NCBI GenBank assembly: GCA_028752905.1
Contig: JAQNBH010000009.1
Span: forward strand, 30,351,942 to 30,415,941
Origin: Cladorhizidae sp. MBARI D1340-BT2
Taxonomy: Eukaryota > Porifera > Demospongiae > Poecilosclerida > Cladorhizidae
Length of the DNA stretch: 64,000 bases
Direction of reading: 5' to 3'
Below the pieces are notes generated by a model. The model saw only the letters and a list, made by a program, of their open reading frames with translations, was not told where the DNA came from and did no database searches. Shown here piece by piece: positions 56,817 to 64,000 of this stretch (the stretch's first letter is position 1; every line of letters begins with the position of its first letter). The position numbers were made by a program, and so were the translations under genes.

Positions 56817-57155
56817 TGTCAGGGAATTCTATCTCCCTGACTGAGTTCACAACAGCCTGGGATGAAGCCAAACCAGCAGCTGTTGTTGCCAAGGAACCTA
56901 GTGGTCAAGCCGTACACCAGATGTGTGGAAACCAATGTAGCATGTGTGAGAACAGACGAAGGACCTCACCACCAGACACTATAAAGGATGTGGTCCACCT
57001 GCCTGAGGAAAGATCTACACATCCCTCACCTGATAAGACAAGACATTGGATTGGTCGCCAAGGGTCGGTGCCATGACGACCTGATGTAATCAAACATAGT
57101 AGTTCGAACAGTATATAAGAAACAGCTAGGGAGTAGTTAGCAGATACCTGAATAT
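56817..57155 (+). repeat. 3' LTR of element D, truncated
   Basis: Matches the first 300 or so bases of the 5' LTR, ending at CAGATACCTGAATAT. The overlapping open frame 56816-57076 is RNase H read-through into the LTR, not a gene. Confidence 0.92.
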
Positions 57156-57475
57156 GAAGGTGCTAGCAGATATCACGAGGCAAAGAGTTGCCCTCTACAA
57201 GTTTCTCCTGGAAAAGTTGGGCATTAGTAGTAGCTAGCTGTTCTGACAGCAGTAAGGGTAGCATTACCTTTACTAGAGTTTACAGGATCCCATCCAAGGA
57301 CAAAAATGTCAACTAACAAGTGTAGCATACTAATCTCAATGGAAACAAGTCAGCATTTTCTTCTCCGTAACTAGTGATCCCATATCAACATATTTATGTA
57401 AACCAGAAATTGATTAAATGATATTACCCACAGAGATCAGAATGCTCACTTAGCTGCCATCAAGCTAAAATATAA
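57156..57475 (-). repeat. Segmental repeat R, copy 3 (inverted, partial)
   Basis: The reverse complement matches 28400-28730 and 30985-31290: AGTGAGCATTCTGATCTCTG, a GGATGGGATCCTGTAAACTC block, GGTAATGCTACCCTTACTG, and CCAGGAGAAAC. It begins exactly where the LTR of element D is cut. Confidence 0.85.
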
Positions 57476-60319
57476 TCTCCCTGTGACATCCATCATTGTC
57501 CGTGGGACGGGATCCAGGATGAACTATTTAAAGTTAATGCTATCCTTTCTGGTGTTAAAACCTTCACAAGTTTTACATCCCAGATGCCACTGCAAAGATC
57601 TTGCTCTATTGTGGCCCAAATCAGCAGAAGACTGTAAACAATGTATCAAAGGACACTAACTCATTTCTCAAAGTCTAAACTATTGAGAGAGTTTTCTGGT
57701 AGGCGCAAGTAGCCTAGTGTAGGAAAAACAGCTTGCTAAAACAGCAGAATGCCCATAAAGATTCTTTCGAGGACAGTGGTTGCGATCAGCGATTGCTAAC
57801 AGCATTTTTCTTTTCAAACCAGACTTGTTAATAATAACCTCCCTTTCAATTGCAACCACCCTTCAAATAGAAATTGCAGGTAGATGGACTGAAGTAAATA
57901 TTATCTGCATTTGCTATTAGAAAATATATAGAAATTTTATCCCTAGCCACCTTTCCTTTAGGTAGGTTTGGGTCTTTCCATTCACACCCTTTATACTTGC
58001 TTGCAAAACGGATTAAGTTATGATTTTAAAAGCTGTAAGACCATTTTAGATCAGTTCTTGTAAGTTGCTAGAGTATTAAAAGGCACCTGTACATACTCAA
58101 CCCCCTAAGATAACTTATATTGTTCTAATGTTGCTGGTACAAAGCAGCCACCATACTAGAGCTTGGAATAACAATACCATTGAAGAGACACCTCCCACAC
58201 ACGTGCATGTACTTGACTGTCAAATGCTGAACGTTCTATTTTAAGTAGCATTTAGGGGGCCTAACTTCTACCACTTTGGTCTATAAAAATATTTTAGTTA
58301 CCTAAACTGTGGTTATTAAGCCTCTCATGTTTAGTTACATAATGTTGTTAAGCTAAGTTATGATATCTTGCTATGAAGCACTGTTCTCAAAGTCCTTGAA
58401 ACATGCACCAATTATGAGCATGTGAACAAGCTTCATGATTAGTGTAACATATTTCCCATAACATTGAGGCAAGAATTGTAATAGCACAACCAGGCCTATT
58501 TATAGCTGCAACTCTCTGTAACTGTCCACAGTTTCCTAATGAGTACCTTGCTGCTCCATTGCATGACATTTGCAACCTTTCCCAAGTGTTCTAGTAGCAC
58601 AGACAGCTCCTCCTGCCCATCCTCTAAATTGCCCACATTTTTCCCAATGTCCCAATGATGGTATAACTGGATTGTAAAGGATATCAACATTGAGCATGTC
58701 ACAAGAATTGCATATTTTATGATAACTGATCTTCAAATGGTTTTATAGATGTGCTGAATAAAACCAATTGCAAAGAATCCAGGATAGACCATCTATAGGT
58801 CGTTACATCATCTCAGGAGCCGCGGTACTTAATTTAATATGGCTTGGGAGTCTTATGAATTTCATTCATTTTCCACCCGAACGCTTGACTACGTACTTAC
58901 ATTTTAGCGCCTAATCAAAACTGTTATTGTATAGAGTAGGGCCTCCTGTAGCCACTGGTGCTAACTTCAACTCTCTAGCACTTGGCAATCTGGAGATAAT
59001 TATGCACCAAAATCAGGCATTCAGGGTTTTTAGGATCTTTCCACTTGTAGCTCCTGTAACATGGCTATAGTTATATCTATAAAAAATATTTTAGTATCAA
59101 CATAGAGCACACAGAGAGACCTATCTTTTGAACAGAATATAAAGTCCATAACAAGAAGTTTGCAGACTCTATGGAGCTATAAAGTGGTAAGCACAAGTTG
59201 TTGTTTTTTATTTTAAAAAATGCACCTGTCATCCCTGACAAACTCCCAGTTGACCCATTGTGAACTGGTGATGTTTATATTTTGTAAGAGTGATTCTATC
59301 ACAGGTTAAGTATTGATTTGAGTGAGTATGTAATCCTGTGTAAGTGCCTTAGAACTGTCCATTAATTTGGAAATGCAAATTCAGCTGCGATTGTGTCAAT
59401 TATATACCTGGAACAGACTAGCTAGCCAGATGTGAGACAAAACTTTTTTCTTTCTGATGAAGACTGAAGTATTTCTGTTGAACTGTTAGGACTAAAAAAC
59501 AAACAGATTTAGTTAAAAAGAGAATCCTTGAGTTTGCTTGGGGTAAGTTGCTCTGTAACTAATTGATACCGACAGACAAAACTAACCTTGTGTGGCACTT
59601 TTATTTTCTTCGTTTTTTCCAGCTCCTGTGTGAGTAATTAGTTCTGTGCAGTTCAAAATCTCATTATAATAATATACTAGAACTTTATTTAAATCAGCTT
59701 TTTGGTTCAGCTGAGAGTAATCGTACAAGTTTGAATAAATTTAGAAGTGTACTAGTATTATGCATAATATGATGTAATGTTACATGTTTTACCTTCTTGT
59801 ATGTAACCTGATATTCATCTCCCTCCTCTTGATGTTCGGACACTCCTCACATTTGGTGAGTATTTGAATCTACAATAATCATCCCCAACATCTTGCAATG
59901 TGCATAATACAACTACTTATTGTAGGTGGTAATAATACCCACAACTGTCTATATCCCAACTCTCTTAACATGGTGTCATAATATGCTCAGGATACTGCAC
60001 ACAAAACTAGATGCTATGGGTACATTTTCCTCTGTAAGTTAAAACTAGACCAACAACAGCTGTCTTTGCATGGAACTTGAGCGCTATGTTGAATGAGCTC
60101 TATACTGGGAGGTAGCAACAGCGAACTTAATTTATGCTGCGTTATATGTTTTGTTTGTTCTTGATATAGTACAGGCAGCATCCAGCAGTGAAGCTAGATA
60201 TATTTAAAAGGAACTCTTAAGGGTGTGGATCTTGCAGTTCTTTTACTATTATAGTCATGATAATGACAGGCTTAGATAATTTATCTACTTAAGCTTTGGG
60301 TGTGGTACCTAGCCCTTAT
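57476..60319. other. Long stretch without recognisable gene
   Basis: AT-rich. Overlapping minus-strand frames at 58736-58387 contain no known motif. A GGATCC...AATGCTATCCTTTCTGGTGT patch near 57520 weakly resembles repeat R in direct orientation. Nothing else supported. Confidence 0.5.
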
Positions 60320-63087
60320 CATGGGCATACGCAGGGGGGTTTCTGGGAGTTCTGCAGAACCCCCCTTTAATTTTAATGATATTCATTGGAATGTGTTAGT
60401 GTGTGTTTTGCCCTCTCAGATTTCATTTCAGGCACTGGCACACTTCATTAATATAATTTTAATTATACATAGGTACATTGATAGTGTTAAATAATGTGGA
60501 AACCAAATTCCAATAACTTAAGGCCTAGCCCTAGCCCTAGCCCTTGATCATGGGGGAGGGGAAAGTGAGAACCCAACGAATGTACTTTCTAAAGAAAGCC
60601 CACAAACCCCCCATGCAAATATGACCAATCTGCTCAGGGTGCTCGGGTCCCACCGAGGGGCTGTCTGGTTGGTTGGACTTTGTCCTTCGACCAGTTAATG
60701 AGCTAATCATTGCACAGTTACACATCATGCACATGTAGTGAGCATTAATAGTAGTTGTGGAACTAATGATCTACAACTCTGCCATGATGAGGCAACGACA
60801 AAATATGGACATCAGGTCATTTTTCAAAATAACAGCCTGAGGATGAAGATAAGAGAAATTATTGCTAGCTATTTAGCTTGCAGCCTGTACACTTGATAAA
60901 CCAATCTCATTTATTCAGATTCTAATGAACCTCAGTCTGATCTGGATCATTCTGAAATCAGTACCACTCTGGAAAGCTGACATGAAGGTGTAGTTCCTGT
61001 AGTTAATGAATGCTCAAGTGGAAGTGCCGAAGGACCAGAATCGTATGTTTATTATCTGCAAATAGGTCTATTGATGATGTTGCTTGTCTAATAAATGAGC
61101 TTTCTAGTGGTGCTAGATATACTCTTTCTTATGTCACCACGATATACAATTGCCTAGTGTCCTTACTGGCACCTTATACTGAGGCAAATTGTTTGAGCAA
61201 TAATTTTTTTAGGCAAACAGGGTATTGCATTTCGTGGAAAGTTAGAGGAAGTTGCATCGTCAAAGAATCCTGGATACTTTTTAGCACTGCTAAAATATTT
61301 TTCTGAGACAGACAGTATTTTATATGAGCATCTTTATTGTACCAAGGCAAAGAATGCAACACACTTATCACCAAGGAATCAAAATGTAATTATTAATATT
61401 ATAGGCTATGATATGATTATTGCCAAAACAATATCTGAGATAAAAGAAGCAAAATATTTTTCCGTTCTAGCTGATGAGGTTTTGTAGAGCATTTGCACAT
61501 ATGCCTTCATTTTGTTGATGGCCATGGTGACATTCGAGAAGACCTTGTTTCATTTGTAAAACTTGAGAGAGTCTGAGCAGCTGATGTAGCAAATGCCATT
61601 ATAAAGACCTTGGAGGGGCTTGGCTTATCACTGAGTGATTTGCGAGGGCAAGGGTATGATGGGGCCTCAATGATGAGTGGGGAGATAGCTGGTGGGCAGG
61701 CATTACTTCGAGAGAAGCATCCCAACACACATTGTGCAAGTCATTCCATAATCTGGCTATCATAAGTTCCTGTTCTGTTCCACCTATAAGGAACTGTGTA
61801 GATCAGATAAAATGTTTCACATTATGGATTAAGGATTCAGCTAAAAGAGAGGGCCTCCTTAAAGCAATCATTCAGAAGAGGTCTCAGATTGGCACAAAGC
61901 AGTCTTCAATAATCAACGTTTGCATTACTCGATGGGTAGAGAACATCAATGGCTGGGAGGATTTCTGTCTATATCATCCTTTTCTAATTGAAATGTGTGA
62001 GATAGTACTCTATGGAAATAGTGAATTTCCGAACTTTAAAGATGGTTGGACTACTGATGATAAGAAAAATGCTCTTGCATACCATGAAAATGTTGCAGTC
62101 CTTTGCATTTTTGTATTCCCTAGTCACTCTCTTTAGGTCTATTAAAGAAGCTAATGTTAAATTACAAGGAAAGTGCCAAGACCTTACCTCTGCAGTGACA
62201 ATAGTACAAGACTGTTGCAATGAATTTAAAAGAGAGAGAGCAGATATTGATAATATTTCACAGCGTATCTTTCGGCATTGTTCTAGATGGGCAGTTCAGT
62301 CCAATATAAGTATTTCGATGCCACGCACAACTCAGTGACAGCATCATCATCTGAATCTACCAATTCAGTTGAGGATTATTTTAAATGGGCTGTAGTGATC
62401 CCTTTTCTTGACCACATTATACATCAATATTTACTAAGCATACCAACCAGGTAGCTTCATTGCAATACCTCTTGCCCATCCATATCACTACTTCATCCTT
62501 TGTTAATATTGAACCTGCTGTTACTTTCTATTCTGAAGATCTACCAAATGTGAATATACTTGATGAAGAGTTACATTGCTGGAAGTCAAGGTGGCTACAA
62601 ATTTAACCAGATGAGCGTCCTCAAACTCTGAGTGAATCGCTTAAACTCTGCTACCCCAAAACCCTTCCAAATGTCCCTTTTGAACCTTTTTGGTACACTG
62701 CCACTCAGTTCCCGTACTTGTGAATGATCTGCTTCCACACTTCGATGTTTAAACAATTGAGGAAAGACTCAGTGCCTTAGCATTAATACTGGAATGGATC
62801 GATACTGTTGCAAACTTTACATAGAACAACATCCATGCAGAATTCAATGTTAGCTTATTATTTCTGTAATTTTGTCTGTATATTTTTGAAGGTTCCTTAA
62901 TAAAAATTATCTCTGTAAATATTTTTGGAGTTTCCACGATTTGTTCTGGATGGGGTTTTGTGCTGGATGGGGTATATATATTTCCCTCTTGCACTATATA
63001 TCCTCACCATGGCTTTCAGCCACATGATCCACATCCGACATATAATTATACATAACCCCCCTTTTCAAAAGTCTGCGTACGCCCCTG
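60320..63087 (+). mobile_element. hAT transposon (ZMYM1-like), near full length
   Basis: Left end CATGGGCATACGCAGGGGGG and right end ...GTCTGCGTACGCCCCTG are inverted repeats over about 16 bases with a few mismatches (CAGGGGCGTACGCAG ancestral form). CTTAT precedes the left end and follows the right end; hAT elements normally make 8-bp duplications, so this may be an eroded one. A hAT transposase relic fills the middle. Confidence 0.8.
60784..62830 (+). pseudogene. hAT transposase, ZMYM1-like, broken
   Basis: A plausible start at 60784 reads MMRQRQNMDIRSFFKITA, like the SFF opening of these proteins, but stops at once. After several frames, 61490-61740 gives the core: HFVDGHGDIREDLVSFVK, DVANAIIKTLEGLGLSL and RGQGYDGASMMSGEIAGG, the block around the second catalytic Asp, then HPNTHCASHSI. 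Further on: NCVDQIKCFTLWIKDSAKRE, VCITRWVENINGWEDF, and a C-terminal part with ERLSALALILEWID near 62765. The N-terminal TTF-type finger is not recognisable. Stops and frameshifts throughout. Confidence 0.8.
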
Positions 63088-63551
63088 CTTATAAGTTTCT
63101 TAAACTTGCCTTATTCCTACTAGGACAGCTTCTCAGGCTCTTCTACTTGGCACACTTGTAGATCTTGGATAGATAACCAACACAGCTCTGGGCTACTTTC
63201 TGGGAAAGTAAATTGGATGATTTTACAAAAATATTTTTATGGATCAGCTATCTTGTAAACAGCCTAATGTGTGATTTACTAGGTTGCTTCTAACACATTC
63301 CAAGATGCTTCCTGGCATGTTTCATGTGGTATTATTGTCCTCCTGAAAAAATCAATTTCACACTTGGGATATTATAGTACGCCAGAAGATGCAATGCTTT
63401 ACAAGTGGGTACTAAGCAGCTGCTTGCTTTACAGCTGTACTCTAAGTTCTTTAGATAGAGGAGCTATTGATTTAGATAAGAGCTTTTTACAGTTTGGCGT
63501 TATCAGATTACAACAGAGAGCAACTTTAAGTAAATATAGTGGGGTGTAACT
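63088..63551. other. Flank between hAT and piggyBac gene
   Basis: No gene recognised; the open frame 63364-63549 has no motif. I looked for a TTAA followed by an inverted-repeat-like start for the piggyBac gene and found no convincing one. Confidence 0.4.
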
Positions 63552-64000
63552 ATGGCTAAATATTGTGATACAGATATAGTGCTGTGTAAGTTGGATGATG
63601 AGAGTAATGATGATTTTGATGGCTTCATAGTGAAGAAATATAGTGAGGATGATGAGGATGTTGGAGTTTGTGAGGTAGCTGATAGTGTTAGTGATGGCGT
63701 TGTTTGTGGTGAGTGTAGCTAAAGTGGTAGCAGTTCTGGTGCCAGTACTTCTTGTTCCAGTTCTTCCATCTCCTTTAGCCAGTCATCTGGGTACACTGTT
63801 GACATGGAAGGAAAAGAGCCTTTGGAGTTTGCTCAGCTTTTTCTGGACGACAAAATCCTGAGGAAAGTTGTGAACGAAACAAATTTGTATGCTGAGCAAT
63901 TCATGGCTGGAAATAAAGACTTACCTCTTCGATCAAGAGTCAGAGAATGCTCAGTCAGTGAAATAGTGAAGTTTCTTGCCCTTTATTGCCATGAGCATGG
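63552..64000 (+). pseudogene. piggyBac transposase, N-terminal part, runs off window
   Basis: ATG at 63552 opens an acidic N-terminus (YSEDDEDVGVCEVADSV) with one in-frame TAA at 63720. The frame then continues without a break through a Ser-rich stretch (SGSSSGASTSC) into the start of the piggyBac transposase domain: EPLEFAQLFLDDKILRKVV, then ETNLYAEQFMAG, LPLRSRVRECSV and IVKFLALYCHEHG at the end. The ETNxYAEQF motif is the family hallmark. It is better preserved than the remnant at 41.5 kb and could belong to a domesticated gene or a recent element. The early stop argues for a pseudogene unless an intron or a downstream start removes it. Confidence 0.75.

Larger units (their letters stand above)
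52747..57155 (+). mobile_element. LTR retrotransposon D (Gypsy, Gmr1-like), INT before RT
   Basis: Complete 5' LTR, primer site, gag-protease, integrase start, reverse transcriptase, RNase H, polypurine tract and a truncated 3' LTR, all on the plus strand. Integrase (about 55400-55800) precedes RT (from 55805), as in element C. The LTRs differ by many substitutions and indels, so it is old. The 3' LTR is cut at 57155 by a copy of repeat R. Confidence 0.9.

Noticed and set aside
56816..57076. Open frame at the 3' LTR of element D as a gene
   Set aside because: It starts in the LTR and is duplicated in part in the 5' LTR; no coding signal.
58387..58736. Overlapping minus-strand frames as a small gene
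   Set aside because: No motif, splice context or second copy supports coding.

Overview
This is a eukaryotic, AT-rich, non-viral window with no bacterial or phage gene organisation. No long intact gene is present. The content is mostly broken, nested transposable elements, minisatellites and old segmental duplications. The mix (ZMYM1-like hAT, piggyBac, integrase fused to an Ulp1-type protease, Gypsy elements with integrase ahead of reverse transcriptase, a DUF7869-like transposase, scattered LINE debris, AG/GT-bounded exons) points to a marine invertebrate. A demosponge such as a haplosclerid is my best guess; this rests on recognising families, not on a marker gene.

Layout. 1-5735 is the left arm of a very large inverted duplication; its partner is 34481-43515 in reverse orientation. 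Each arm carries an unknown exon with splice sites, a dead COG0523/CobW-type GTPase gene, a LINE fragment and a DDE transposase relic. The right arm alone carries a 2.7 kb piggyBac-type element flanked by TTAA. Between the arms lie: a transposon with perfect 36-bp terminal inverted repeats and an internal inversion (6288-8914); a 39-bp minisatellite (13.4-13.8 kb); a MITE (15787-16210); an intron-bearing integrase/Ulp1-protease/PHD gene remnant (16.6-21.5 kb) split by a Gypsy LTR element with a 5-bp target duplication; a second LTR element (22.3-25.0 kb); a tetranucleotide microsatellite; a hAT relic (25.2-26.6 kb); and 27.8-33.8 kb of gene-free duplicated segments.

Right of the inverted duplication are a possible exon (45.2-45.6 kb), an LTR element with INT before RT (46.4-50.3 kb), a 32-bp minisatellite (51.9-52.7 kb), a second INT-before-RT LTR element with both LTRs (52.7-57.2 kb), a further copy of the 28/31 kb repeat, a complete-length hAT element with terminal inverted repeats (60320-63087), and the first part of a piggyBac transposase running off the window end.

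How the parts relate. The four LTR elements share a primer binding site matching the 3' end of a tRNA-Leu type, and at least two have integrase upstream of reverse transcriptase, the copia-like order described for the Gmr1 group of Ty3/gypsy elements. Nesting gives a relative chronology: the Ulp1/PHD gene is older than the LTR element inside it, and the inverted duplication is older than the piggyBac insertion in its right arm. Coordinates of pseudogene ends and repeat edges are read by eye and are approximate unless a motif fixes them.
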